Below are positions 1-7,907 of a DNA stretch of 31,424 nucleotides, piece after piece; position 1 is the stretch's first letter, and the number at the start of each line of letters is the position of its first letter. Below the pieces are notes generated by a model, which had not been told where the DNA came from, searched no databases, and worked only from the letters and a program-made list of their open reading frames with translations. The position numbers and the translations under genes are program-made. The DNA is from CAYOPZ01 sp964406005 (GTDB taxonomy: Bacteria > Bacteroidota > Bacteroidia > Bacteroidales > SM23-62). The DNA lies in NCBI GenBank assembly GCA_964406005.1, contig CAYOPZ010000037.1:1-31424 (forward strand), written 5' to 3'.

Positions 1-61
1 TCCTGTGAAGAGCAGCATTAAGTTTTGCACAGCAAAATTTGCCGGCTGCGGTTTCACAGGA
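1..61. repeat. Palindromic hairpin repeat, left copy
   Basis: The 61 nt fold into one long imperfect hairpin. Outer arms TCCTGTGAA (1-9) and TTCACAGGA (53-61) are perfectly complementary. A middle stem GCAGC (12-16) pairs with GCTGC (45-49). An inner stem AAGTTTTGC (20-28) pairs with GCAAAATTT (32-40) with one G-T pair, around the loop ACA (29-31). The same element recurs inverted at 31369-31424. It lies 55 nt past the stop of the DUF5916 gene. It carries no coding frame. It looks like a REP- or MITE-type dispersed palindrome. The family name is unknown to me. Confidence 0.85.
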
Positions 62-78
62 TCTGAGCATATTTAATG

Positions 79-109
79 CCTGAAAACAATGTGAAACAGG
101 ATTTTCAGG
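79..109. terminator. Small dyad downstream of the DUF5916 gene
   Basis: CCTGAAAA (79-86) pairs with TTTTCAGG (102-109), an 8-bp perfect stem with a 15-nt loop, starting just past the stop codon of the minus-strand DUF5916 gene. No T-run follows on the minus strand, so this is only a possible transcription end or mRNA 3' stabiliser. The larger repeat at 1-61 lies further downstream and could do the same job. Confidence 0.3.
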
Positions 110-116
110 GGCAGAT

Positions 117-2423
117 TTACAGGCTGAAAGTATAGGTATATTTCAGCAGAATGGTCTGGTTGTAGAAGGGCGGCATCTCAATCTCCGGAACCCCAAGCCC
201 GTTTCCCACAAACCGCTCGTCATTGAATACCACATAAAAATCATTGCCTTCCCTCGGATTGTACCTCAACCTGAAATTCACCAGAAAGTCGTCATTACTG
301 TTGTTGTACTGTATGAACGAACTTGCGGAAAGTTTGGTGTTGTACATATACAACAGCTTCAGCCTTGCAAGGTGACCCCGGTAATGCTGGTTCCGTTCAG
401 GAAAATCAATCGCATTCATTTCATAGTATCCTGAAAACTGTAGACTCGAACCGATATTGACCGTTGGCCGGATTTCGAAAGAAACCCTTCTGCCATCAAA
501 AAAGCCGCCTGCGTTTACCTGAACCCGGGCTGCCATGCGGTTCGTAAAGGGCGTATTGAACTGGATGCTATTGTTCACATAGGAGTAATTTCCTGCCAGG
601 ACCGTGGCAGCGTCCGACAGGCTGTAATCGAATAAAACATCTTCCTGAAGGAATTGCAGCTGCACACCTCCCCCGAACCCGCTTTTGGTACTAAAGAACC
701 AGCCCGGGGAAATCCTTGCCGATTCCAGCTTGCCATCGCTCAGCCTGTATGTCCTGTTCACCCAAACCTGAACCTTATGGCTGAACAAGAAGGAGTTCGC
801 CCCTGGAAACCATCCGTACTGGAGTCTCGTGTTCATACCCTGATTACCTCTGCGTAACAGAAAGCCCACGCCGGGATTGAATTGCTCACCCAGGTAGGAA
901 TAGGAAAGATCGTAACCGAAGCCTTTTTCTGACCGGCGCTCCCAGAGCAGGCTGAAAAATGAAGGTTCCGGGGACAATACATCGTAATTTTTGCCGCTCT
1001 CCCTGGTCTGTGCAACCTTATATTGCACATAATCGTCCCCGAATATCCGGAATATTCCGTCGAATCCGTAGGCGATATTGTAGCTGCCGTCCGTTCCCAG
1101 CTTTGAAGTCAATATTCCGCCTACATAGGAATTCGGATTGATAACCTGCCGGCGAAGCCTTGCAACGCCAAAATTGTCAGAGGGATTGTCTCCGTAGGCT
1201 TCTGTCTGCATATTCAGAAATCCGACATCCCACTTGTTCACCCTTCCGACCAGTCTGGCTCCGCCGTATATCCTGACCGGGCCATTGTCCCCTATCCCTA
1301 TGCTGCGACTGTAAAACAGTCTGGATGGCCCGCCAAGGTCAAAATCGAAATTACTCGATCTTTCCTGGAAAAACCTTCGTTTTTCGGGAAAAGACTGGGA
1401 AAACCGGGTCAGGTTTACCTGCTGGTCATCTGCTTCAACCTGGGCGAAATCGGTATTTGCCGTTACATCAACCGTAAGGTTGCTTGTGATGTTGTATTTC
1501 AGATCGAGGCTTGGCTCAAGGTTTGGTGTACTGCTTTTGACATACCCGGTTTTCTCCTCGTTCAGTTTCCAGTCCTGTGAAAAACCGCCTGTCAATGAGG
1601 GGGATAAATATATCGGCTTTCTGGGCTTAATATTCTTAAAATCAATGGTTTGTGACTGAGATGGTTTAAAAGCTGCAGTCCTTCCGTATTTTGGATCAAT
1701 CGGTGGGTATGTATGAATTTCATTGCTGTAACTGACAGTACGGTTAATGATCAAGCCCATTTTAACAATTCCGTCGACATCCTGTGAAGGAAGGCTCGAA
1801 AAGGGTATCCTCATCTCCACATACCATCCCTCATCATCCATGTATGTTTTGACATCCCAGAAGGTATTCCAGTTGTAATTGATGGCCCCGAAACCAAAAC
1901 CCGAAGCATCGTTCGATACGGCAAAATCGGCTCTTAACCCTGATGGCATGGTGAAAAAAGCAAGAGCATTCTCATTGTCATCAAAGGTATCCAGGATCAG
2001 CCCGAACGAATCCGAATTCCTTGACCGCTCATCCCGTTTCTTGCTTGCTGATACAATGGTATTCGGGTTCGTATGGTACAACCTGGCCCCGACCCACAGA
2101 TACTGCTGGTCATATGCGATCATTACTTCGCTCCTGTCAACAGGTTCGCTTCCGAAATACGGAGAGTGTGTGGTCATCGGGAATGTTTCTATTCCGTCCC
2201 AGGCTGCTTCGAAGGGCAAACCGTCAAACTCAATTTCTCCCTCGAGACGGCTGATCGGTACGACGTTCCGATCACGATCCGTAATATGTTCTTCAGTGTT
2301 TTCGACCGACAGGCTGTCTGCCGGTTTAGTCTGCCCCTGGGACAGGCCTGTGTAAAACAATAAAAGAACAACTGCCGCATGTCTTCCGTAATTGTCTTTT
2401 TTAAAAATATTCCCGAGAAACAT
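117..2423 (-). CDS. DUF5916 outer-membrane protein with CBM9-like domain
   Basis: 768 aa. Residues 1-30 form a signal peptide with a hydrophobic core (AAVVLLLFYTG) and a probable cut near SQGQ. About 55-250 resembles the family-9 carbohydrate-binding-like domain that begins DUF5916 proteins (EGEIEFDGLPFEAAW, then YDQQYLWVGARLYH). The rest, to 768, is rich in alternating aromatic/polar strands and ends in KYTYTFSL, typical of an outer-membrane barrel. The family is widespread in Bacteroidota, and its substrate is not established. The gene stands alone, with its own promoter in the 120-nt gap behind it. Length and start look complete. I infer an outer-membrane location; any transport or binding role is unproven. 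Confidence 0.85.
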   Translation of the reverse strand: MFLGNIFKKDNYGRHAAVVLLLFYTGLSQGQTKPADSLSVENTEEHITDRDRNVVPISRLEGEIEFDGLPFEAAWDGIETFPMTTHSPYFGSEPVDRSEVMIAYDQQYLWVGARLYHTNPNTIVSASKKRDERSRNSDSFGLILDTFDDNENALAFFTMPSGLRADFAVSNDASGFGFGAINYNWNTFWDVKTYMDDEGWYVEMRIPFSSLPSQDVDGIVKMGLIINRTVSYSNEIHTYPPIDPKYGRTAAFKPSQSQTIDFKNIKPRKPIYLSPSLTGGFSQDWKLNEEKTGYVKSSTPNLEPSLDLKYNITSNLTVDVTANTDFAQVEADDQQVNLTRFSQSFPEKRRFFQERSSNFDFDLGGPSRLFYSRSIGIGDNGPVRIYGGARLVGRVNKWDVGFLNMQTEAYGDNPSDNFGVARLRRQVINPNSYVGGILTSKLGTDGSYNIAYGFDGIFRIFGDDYVQYKVAQTRESGKNYDVLSPEPSFFSLLWERRSEKGFGYDLSYSYLGEQFNPGVGFLLRRGNQGMNTRLQYGWFPGANSFLFSHKVQVWVNRTYRLSDGKLESARISPGWFFSTKSGFGGGVQLQFLQEDVLFDYSLSDAATVLAGNYSYVNNSIQFNTPFTNRMAARVQVNAGGFFDGRRVSFEIRPTVNIGSSLQFSGYYEMNAIDFPERNQHYRGHLARLKLLYMYNTKLSASSFIQYNNSNDDFLVNFRLRYNPREGNDFYVVFNDERFVGNGLGVPEIEMPPFYNQTILLKYTYTFSL

Positions 2424-2504
2424 AATGAAAACAAGTCTAATTATTATTTAGTCCGGTTAAATATAAATGCAAATGAAAACATTATTATTCTCAACAAATC
2501 ACTG

Positions 2505-2533
2505 CAAACCTATCTTTAACACACAATTAACAA
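2505..2533 (-). promoter_or_regulatory. Bacteroidota-type promoter for the DUF5916 gene
   Basis: On the minus strand TAGGTTTG (2505-2512) matches the -7 consensus TAnnTTTG exactly, with TTG (2531-2533) 18 nt upstream as the -33 element. It would give a leader of about 75 nt before the ATG at 2423. Confidence 0.5.
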
Positions 2534-2543
2534 GTAGGAATAC

Positions 2544-2975
2544 TTATTCATCGAATTTCAGTTCCGCCTTCAGGTATCCTCCTGTGATCAGCCAGCATTC
2601 CTGATCACAGGACTCGGAAACATGCTTGGTTTTCATTATATCGCCATCAACGGCAATCACCTTTTTATTGCCGACCCTGTATTCGGCTTCGACAGAATAG
2701 AACTGATCCACGGCGGAATAAAGGTGATAGGGGGATTCCAGTACGGTGTCCACCCAGTCAACCTGCCGGCTTTCCACCTTGCCCCGGTATACCACTATGG
2801 GTACTTCAGGATGATCATCCGTAAGGGTGACATATATGATGAGATCCGCACTGTCCGGCTCTTCATAGAAACATTCGTCGCAATCCACCGACAGACCGAA
2901 GTATTCATTGCATGCGCCGGCCATTGCCAGCAGTATGAAAATAATCACCGGTTTTATGTGATGAATCATTCGCAT
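2544..2975 (-). CDS. Small cysteine-containing lipoprotein, unrecognised
   Basis: 143 aa. The N-terminus has a hydrophobic stretch (PVIIFILLAMAGAC) ending in a lipobox-like MAGAC, so Cys22 is the likely lipidated residue. The mature part carries two closely spaced cysteine pairs, VDCDEC and SCDQEC, which could form disulphides or bind a metal. I do not recognise a family. It starts 3 nt after the ankyrin gene stop and is the last gene of the transporter unit, so it is probably co-translated and may work at the envelope with the ankyrin-barrel protein. The function is unknown. Confidence 0.75.
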   Translation of the reverse strand: MRMIHHIKPVIIFILLAMAGACNEYFGLSVDCDECFYEEPDSADLIIYVTLTDDHPEVPIVVYRGKVESRQVDWVDTVLESPYHLYSAVDQFYSVEAEYRVGNKKVIAVDGDIMKTKHVSESCDQECWLITGGYLKAELKFDE

Positions 2976-2978
2976 GAT

Positions 2979-4442
2979 CTAAAACCACTCAATATATTTT
3001 CGTTCAAATCTCAAACGTTTTCTCAGATCAGTGTAAAACCAGACCCCGAGTCTGAACCTGTGATGCGAAATATCCTGTACGTGCAGGGGTACATATTCGT
3101 AGTCAAATGTAATCCCGTAAAAGCTCTTCTTCCAGTAAAATCCCAACGAGGGGACCGGTACATACCGGACTTTCGGATGTCTTTCAGATCCCCTGTAACT
3201 TCCCCATGTCAGCGCACCTGTGAACTGAATTCTCAGGCCGTAAACCTTGTCTGCAGAATGGTAAAGCCTGAAATCCTTTCCCGCGGAAACCGGCCAGATA
3301 TATCTCTTCTCCCAGAACTGGTAGGACAGTGTGTCGTTTTCAGGGCTCAGTACCCTGATTGCCGAAGGCCTGAAGATAAAGCCGGTGGTGGCAAAAGTAT
3401 TGTATTTTGATTCGGTAACACCTCCTTCAAAAGCCAATGTAAAATCATCGGCATTAAAACCCAGGGAACCACCGAAACGGAGACCGGAAAATTCAGGCAC
3501 CCGGTTCTTTTGCAGGCCCAGGTCCCGCAGATAACTCACCATTTCATTATTCCCCATTTCATCTGCCAGATTAAGGGCATTGGTTGAAGGGGAAATATTC
3601 CGGTCTGTCCGGGCGCCGCTTTCCATCAGCAATTCAATCATGTCGGGTTCATCATTCATAGCGGCGATCGAGATCGCATGATGTCCTCCCTTGTTCCTGA
3701 GATTGGGATCTGCCCCCATGTCCAGCAGCATCCAGGCGAGATCGTAATCGCCATGCTGTACTGCGATCATAAGCGGGGTGAATCCAAATGTATCCTGTGC
3801 ATTGATGTCCGCACCCAGCCTTATCAATTCAAGGGAAGACTCATAACAGTTGTAATACACGGCCATCATCAGAGATGTAGTACCGAACCAGTCCTTCATT
3901 TCGGGATCGGCCCCTGCCTCCACAAGCAGCGTTACGATCTCCGGATAGTTATATGCGCTGGCATACATCAGCGCTGTAAGATCCGTAAAGTCTTTCCGGT
4001 CCGGTTCCGCACCCGCATCCAGCAATAACTTTGCCGCTTCGTACCTGCCAGCCCGTACTGCTCCCGTCAGTGCGGTAATACCATTTGAAGGTCTGGCATC
4101 CAGGGAAGCCCCTCTGGAAATAAGGTAATCCACCATGGAAACGTCCCCTGACTGGGCAGCATACATAAGCGGGGTAACCCCTTCCCCTGTGGACGCATCG
4201 ACAAACACGCCTCTGTCCACCAACAGTTTAACCACATTTAACTGTCCTCTTTCAGCTGCCATGATCAGGTTGAATTCAGGATCGTCCGGGAAGAAGTAAC
4301 TGGTGTCCCATTCCGGATCTGCCGGCAGGCCGGGCACGGAATCGGGCCGGACATGCAACAGGGTATCCTCTACCTGTGAATAGGCTGTTCCCGTCACTGA
4401 AATAACAAGAAACGCAATAAAACAACGGACACTCATAATCAA
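2979..4442 (-). CDS. Exported ankyrin-repeat protein with beta-barrel-like C-terminus
   Basis: 487 aa. A signal peptide (CFIAFLVISVTGTAYSQ) is followed by a short linker and about eight ankyrin repeats at roughly 55-310, each with recognisable elements such as GVTPLMYAAQSGD, LLLDAGAEP and GFTPLMIAVQHGD. From about 318 to 487 the sequence changes to alternating aromatic/hydrophobic strands with glycines (LRFGGSLGFNADDF, ALTWGSYRG, YGITFDYEYVPLHV) and ends in EWF, as many outer-membrane barrels end in an aromatic residue. I infer ankyrin repeats in the periplasm tethered to a small barrel of about eight strands. It lies 5 nt behind the transporter gene and 3 nt before the lipoprotein gene. The partner of the repeats is unknown. 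Confidence 0.85.
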   Translation of the reverse strand: MIMSVRCFIAFLVISVTGTAYSQVEDTLLHVRPDSVPGLPADPEWDTSYFFPDDPEFNLIMAAERGQLNVVKLLVDRGVFVDASTGEGVTPLMYAAQSGDVSMVDYLISRGASLDARPSNGITALTGAVRAGRYEAAKLLLDAGAEPDRKDFTDLTALMYASAYNYPEIVTLLVEAGADPEMKDWFGTTSLMMAVYYNCYESSLELIRLGADINAQDTFGFTPLMIAVQHGDYDLAWMLLDMGADPNLRNKGGHHAISIAAMNDEPDMIELLMESGARTDRNISPSTNALNLADEMGNNEMVSYLRDLGLQKNRVPEFSGLRFGGSLGFNADDFTLAFEGGVTESKYNTFATTGFIFRPSAIRVLSPENDTLSYQFWEKRYIWPVSAGKDFRLYHSADKVYGLRIQFTGALTWGSYRGSERHPKVRYVPVPSLGFYWKKSFYGITFDYEYVPLHVQDISHHRFRLGVWFYTDLRKRLRFERKYIEWF

Positions 4443-4447
4443 TGAAC

Positions 4448-6670
4448 TTAAACAATCTCAGGCTTTCCCCTTGCATTCACGAAAAGGATATCCCCGATCT
4501 CTTCATAGCCAAGAAAAACCTTTTCCCCTGCATGTCTGATCTGTTCGCTGTGAAAACCGATGAGGGTGAGCGCTGCATCCGAGGAATACCGGTTCACGAG
4601 TGCTCTGATGTCTTGCTCCTGTTCCGGCCTGAGTATCCTGATATTCCTTTCCGAAATCGGCAGCCTTCCCGAATGGATCAGTTCCAACAGTTTTTCCCTT
4701 GTAGTATCCGGATCTTCTTCAAGGCTCGCTTCATAGATTATGATATGGGATTTTCTCATATCGGGATGGGATGAAACGATGAATCCAAGGAGTATCATCA
4801 GGTTGGCATTGTTAAAGTCGATGTTGCGGATCCATATATGAATCCCGTTTTTCGGCCGGAGGTCCCGTGTCGAACTGCCGAGAATGCATACATCGTAATC
4901 GGCCGTTTCGATAAGGGAAAAATTTTCGATGATCTGGTTCAGGCTCTTCGGTTCCCTTTTATCGAATTCAAGCAGCATGGTATTGTTGTCCATCCCGGAT
5001 ATTCCCGGTATCTGTATCACCTGTGCAATTGCAGAGGTATAGGAAGGTGAGATCAGGGTATCCATATAGACATGATTCCGTTTGTCCCCGGTCATGGCCA
5101 GCAATTTCTGTAAAATCTCGGCCGAGCTCTCCTTTGAGTCTTTCGAAAAATAATCATTTATCAAATGGATGTAGGTGCCGAATCCGTATTTAAAGGAAAT
5201 CCAGTTCAACAGCCTGAGTGCATTTTGTCTTTCAAAGGAGGAATCAGAGATACATACTGCCGACGGACGCCACCTGATCCTTGCACCCGAGAACTTCCTT
5301 TTCTGAAGATAGACCTGAATTGTCCGGCTCAGCTGGTAAATGGCATTGCTGAAAATGGCTTCCAGACCCCTTCTGTCCTTGTGAAAGCTGCTGATGCCTC
5401 CGTATACAGTCACCAGCAGTACAATCGCCAGTAAGGCATAACCTGTATTGATTTTGAACATCAGCCAGAAGCACATTAAAAAACCCAGGAGCGAAATATA
5501 CCAGCGTGACCGGAAAACAGGACGGTACGAGGGATCCGCTCCGAAATGAAAAAGAAACGAAATAAGGCATAGGGAACCGTAGGTAACCATGAAAAACATG
5601 GAAATGATTCCGGCGACGGCGTTGATGTTGCCTACGGCTACGAAAACAAAGGCAATCAGGCAGGCAACTATGGAACCGTTATAGGGTTCTTTCATTTCAC
5701 CTTTACCCCTGGCCAGCCAGCGGTTTACCGGTTTCAGCGGGAAAGCCCTGTCCAGAGCCAGCGCCTGCAGCGTACGGGGGGCCACCATGACCGAACCTAT
5801 GGCGGATGAAATGGTTGATGCAGCGAGTCCCAGAGGGATGACCAGCGGACCGAGAACGGCAATTTTCTTCATGATAAGCTGGTCATCGATCAGGTCGGCA
5901 GGGCTGGCCGACACATAAAGTTTCCATGTGATGAATACATAGATGATCATACCGGACAGGGTGGCCAGTGTAGTACCGAACGGTATGGATTTTCCGGGAT
6001 TTTTAAGGTCTCCTGAAAGTCCTACCCCTGCAGTCATGCCTGTGAAAGCCGGGAATACAATGGCAAAAACAATAAAGAAACTGGAAATATCATAGTCCCC
6101 GCCACCCACTGCCAGAATACTCCTCCCGGGATTATATCCTGTTTTTCCGTAAAAGAACAATACCAGTGAAGTGAAAAGTATCGCTACGACAATGTACAGG
6201 GTTCTGACCCCCATGCTGGCCCCCCTCTTCAGAATCATCAGGGTAAGCAGGCCCATTGCAGGCAGGCTGATAACCTGCCGGGGCAGCTCCAGGTTGTAAT
6301 TGTCACGGAACCAGTCAAACAAAGGCGCAAAAGCCTCGGTAAAGGCGATGACATAAAATGCGATACTGATGGTCTGTGAGAGGAAAAGTGAGATTCCTAT
6401 GGTAGATCCGATGTTCAGGCCGAAAGACCTTGAGATGACAAAATACTCTCCTCCTCCCTCCACGCGCTGGTTTGTAGCAAGCTCGGACAGGGCAAGTGCA
6501 GTCGGGATCGTAACCATATGCCCGACCAGGACGATCCCTATCACCCCCCAGAAACCCAGCATTCCCACTGCATAACCAAACCTGAGAAAGAGAATGGCTC
6601 CCAGAATGGTGGAAATCGCAGTAAAAAATACAGGCAGTGTTCCGAACCCCTTCAATTTTTTACGGGCCAT
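4448..6670 (-). CDS. SLC12-type cation-chloride cotransporter homologue
   Basis: 740 aa, inner membrane. Residues 1 to about 430 form an APC-fold transporter of about 12 helices. The first helix carries TILGAILFLRFGYAVG and the segment GGGEYFVISRSFG follows, both resembling the cation-chloride cotransporter (NKCC/KCC) family more than ordinary amino-acid permeases. The remaining 300 residues are a soluble domain like the SLC12 C-terminal regulatory domain (RWRPSAVCI, IPGISGMDNNTMLLEF, DYDVCILGSSTRDL). Family members move chloride with Na+ and/or K+, but bacterial members are poorly characterised and the ion here cannot be read from sequence. It is the first gene of the unit with the ankyrin-barrel and lipoprotein genes. 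Confidence 0.85.
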   Translation of the reverse strand: MARKKLKGFGTLPVFFTAISTILGAILFLRFGYAVGMLGFWGVIGIVLVGHMVTIPTALALSELATNQRVEGGGEYFVISRSFGLNIGSTIGISLFLSQTISIAFYVIAFTEAFAPLFDWFRDNYNLELPRQVISLPAMGLLTLMILKRGASMGVRTLYIVVAILFTSLVLFFYGKTGYNPGRSILAVGGGDYDISSFFIVFAIVFPAFTGMTAGVGLSGDLKNPGKSIPFGTTLATLSGMIIYVFITWKLYVSASPADLIDDQLIMKKIAVLGPLVIPLGLAASTISSAIGSVMVAPRTLQALALDRAFPLKPVNRWLARGKGEMKEPYNGSIVACLIAFVFVAVGNINAVAGIISMFFMVTYGSLCLISFLFHFGADPSYRPVFRSRWYISLLGFLMCFWLMFKINTGYALLAIVLLVTVYGGISSFHKDRRGLEAIFSNAIYQLSRTIQVYLQKRKFSGARIRWRPSAVCISDSSFERQNALRLLNWISFKYGFGTYIHLINDYFSKDSKESSAEILQKLLAMTGDKRNHVYMDTLISPSYTSAIAQVIQIPGISGMDNNTMLLEFDKREPKSLNQIIENFSLIETADYDVCILGSSTRDLRPKNGIHIWIRNIDFNNANLMILLGFIVSSHPDMRKSHIIIYEASLEEDPDTTREKLLELIHSGRLPISERNIRILRPEQEQDIRALVNRYSSDAALTLIGFHSEQIRHAGEKVFLGYEEIGDILFVNARGKPEIV

Positions 6671-6722
6671 TTACCTTGTATCAGATTTTTTGAAAATTAA
6701 TTAAAAATCCCTGAAATCACCC

Positions 6723-6751
6723 TTTTTCTCATACCAAATTATCTACATTTG
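6723..6751 (+). promoter_or_regulatory. Bacteroidota-type promoter for the YitT gene
   Basis: TACATTTG (6744-6751) fits TAnnTTTG exactly. A T-run (6723-6727) sits about where a -33 element is expected but lacks a clear TTG. The leader to the ATG at 6828 would be about 70 nt. Confidence 0.4.
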
Positions 6752-6827
6752 CAATCCCGCACGACCCTGTATTTTCTATCCCGGCGGATTTTAATCGATT
6801 ATATGTTCCGATCTAAAAAAAATAGCT

Positions 6828-7745
6828 ATGGCATTCACTGGTAAAGTAAAATTGTTTTCGCGGGAGGGTTTGATGAACTACTCCCTGATAATTACCGGAT
6901 CTTTTATCATGGCAGCAGGCTATGTATTCTTTATAACACCGCATAAAATCGTACCGGGCGGTGTTTACGGGATCAGCATTGTGATCCATTATCTAACACA
7001 AGGTATGTTTAGATTATTTCCTGAAGGGATCCCGGTAGGATCAATGGGTCTTATCCTGAACATCCCGCTGACCATAATCGGAATCAGGATACTCGGTCCC
7101 CGGTTCGGCGTCAAAACCATACTGGGGTTTTTCCTTACATCGGGGTTCATAGACCTGCAGACGTTGCTGTGGGGAAACCGTCCCCTTGTGGAAGACGATA
7201 CGCTGCTTTCCTGCATTTTCGGGGGAGTCCTGATCGGTTTCGGGCTTGGACTGATATTCCGGTCCAAGGCAACAAGCGGAGGTTCTGACATCGTGGCCAT
7301 GATCCTTTCGAAATATACAAGGATGTCACTTGGACAACTTTTGATATATGTCGATTCCGTAATTGTTCTGCTGGGTTTATTTGCCTTCGGGGACTGGAAA
7401 ATACCGCTCTACTCGTGGCTTGTCATCTTTATTACGGGGAAGGTTATCGACGCCACGCTAATGGGTGCTAATTACGACAAGTCAGTGTTCATCATCTCAG
7501 GGGAATATGAAAAGATCCGGCAGGTGATCATTGAACAGCTTAACAGGGGGGGAACCCTCCTGCATGCCTCGGGGCTGTATGAAGGAACGGACAAACGAGT
7601 CGTATTTACCACGGTAAGCCGCAGGGAACTTGCAATTCTGGAAGCCCGTATCCGTGCGATAGACGACCAGGCATTCCTGACGGTTTTTGACGCCAAGGAA
7701 GTGCTTGGCAGCGGATTCAAATCCTTTGAAAAGCCTGAATCCTGA
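6828..7745 (+). CDS. YitT family membrane protein (DUF161 plus DUF2179)
   Basis: 305 aa. About five or six transmembrane helices (about 15-210) contain the family signature regions ITPHKIVPGGVYGISIV, GFGLGLIFRSKATSGGSDI and KVIDATLMGANYDKSV. The C-terminal 80 residues are the soluble DUF2179 domain (FIISGEYEKIRQVIIEQL to VFDAKEVLGSGF). YitT proteins are common inner-membrane proteins with no firmly assigned substrate. The ATG at 6828 is chosen because the MAFTGKVKLFSREG lead precedes the first helix directly. It is divergent from the cotransporter and is followed by an intergenic hairpin. Confidence 0.9.
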   Translation: MAFTGKVKLFSREGLMNYSLIITGSFIMAAGYVFFITPHKIVPGGVYGISIVIHYLTQGMFRLFPEGIPVGSMGLILNIPLTIIGIRILGPRFGVKTILGFFLTSGFIDLQTLLWGNRPLVEDDTLLSCIFGGVLIGFGLGLIFRSKATSGGSDIVAMILSKYTRMSLGQLLIYVDSVIVLLGLFAFGDWKIPLYSWLVIFITGKVIDATLMGANYDKSVFIISGEYEKIRQVIIEQLNRGGTLLHASGLYEGTDKRVVFTTVSRRELAILEARIRAIDDQAFLTVFDAKEVLGSGFKSFEKPES

Positions 7746-7751
7746 GAGCGC

Positions 7752-7803
7752 ATTGACTTCGTCGAGCTCCGTTTCCCCGTAACTTGCTGCGAGGAGCTTC
7801 AAT
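7752..7803. other. Intergenic bulged hairpin after the YitT gene
   Basis: Left arm ATTGA (7752-7756) plus AGCTCC (7765-7770), right arm GGAGCT (7793-7798) plus TCAAT (7799-7803). The right arm is continuous while the left has an 8-nt bulge. CCCCG and CGAGG inside give weak extra pairing. It starts 6 nt after the YitT stop and no T-run follows, so it may be a 3'-end structure or a decayed repeat. The rest of this 162-nt gap is AT-rich, including AATTAATTAACAATTAATTA at about 7829-7848. Confidence 0.4.
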
Positions 7804-7907
7804 CCCCTGCTTCATATCGGAGTAAGAATTAATTAACAATTAATTACACGGTATGTATCAAATCCTCAAGAGTAAATATTTATTTTTATGGAAAACATTG
7901 CAGTGCT

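Noticed and set aside
1..61. Integron attC site
   Set aside because: It is a long imperfect hairpin, but the R' and R'' core motifs (RYYYAAC and GTTRRRY) are missing from the expected places and no cassette-like gene or integrase is near.
1560..1800. Extra copies of the terminal repeat inside the DUF5916 gene (TCCTGTGAA matches)
   Set aside because: Only the 9-mer matches by chance in coding sequence; the middle and inner stems are absent.
2622..3410. Plus-strand reading frame of 262 codons opposite the lipoprotein and ankyrin genes
   Set aside because: It is antisense to two genes with clear signal peptides and domain patterns. Its own translation shows no recognisable domain or signal.
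7497..7802. Minus-strand reading frame of about 101 codons over the YitT 3' end
   Set aside because: It is mostly antisense to the conserved DUF2179 domain, has no family resemblance, and its start falls in the hairpin.
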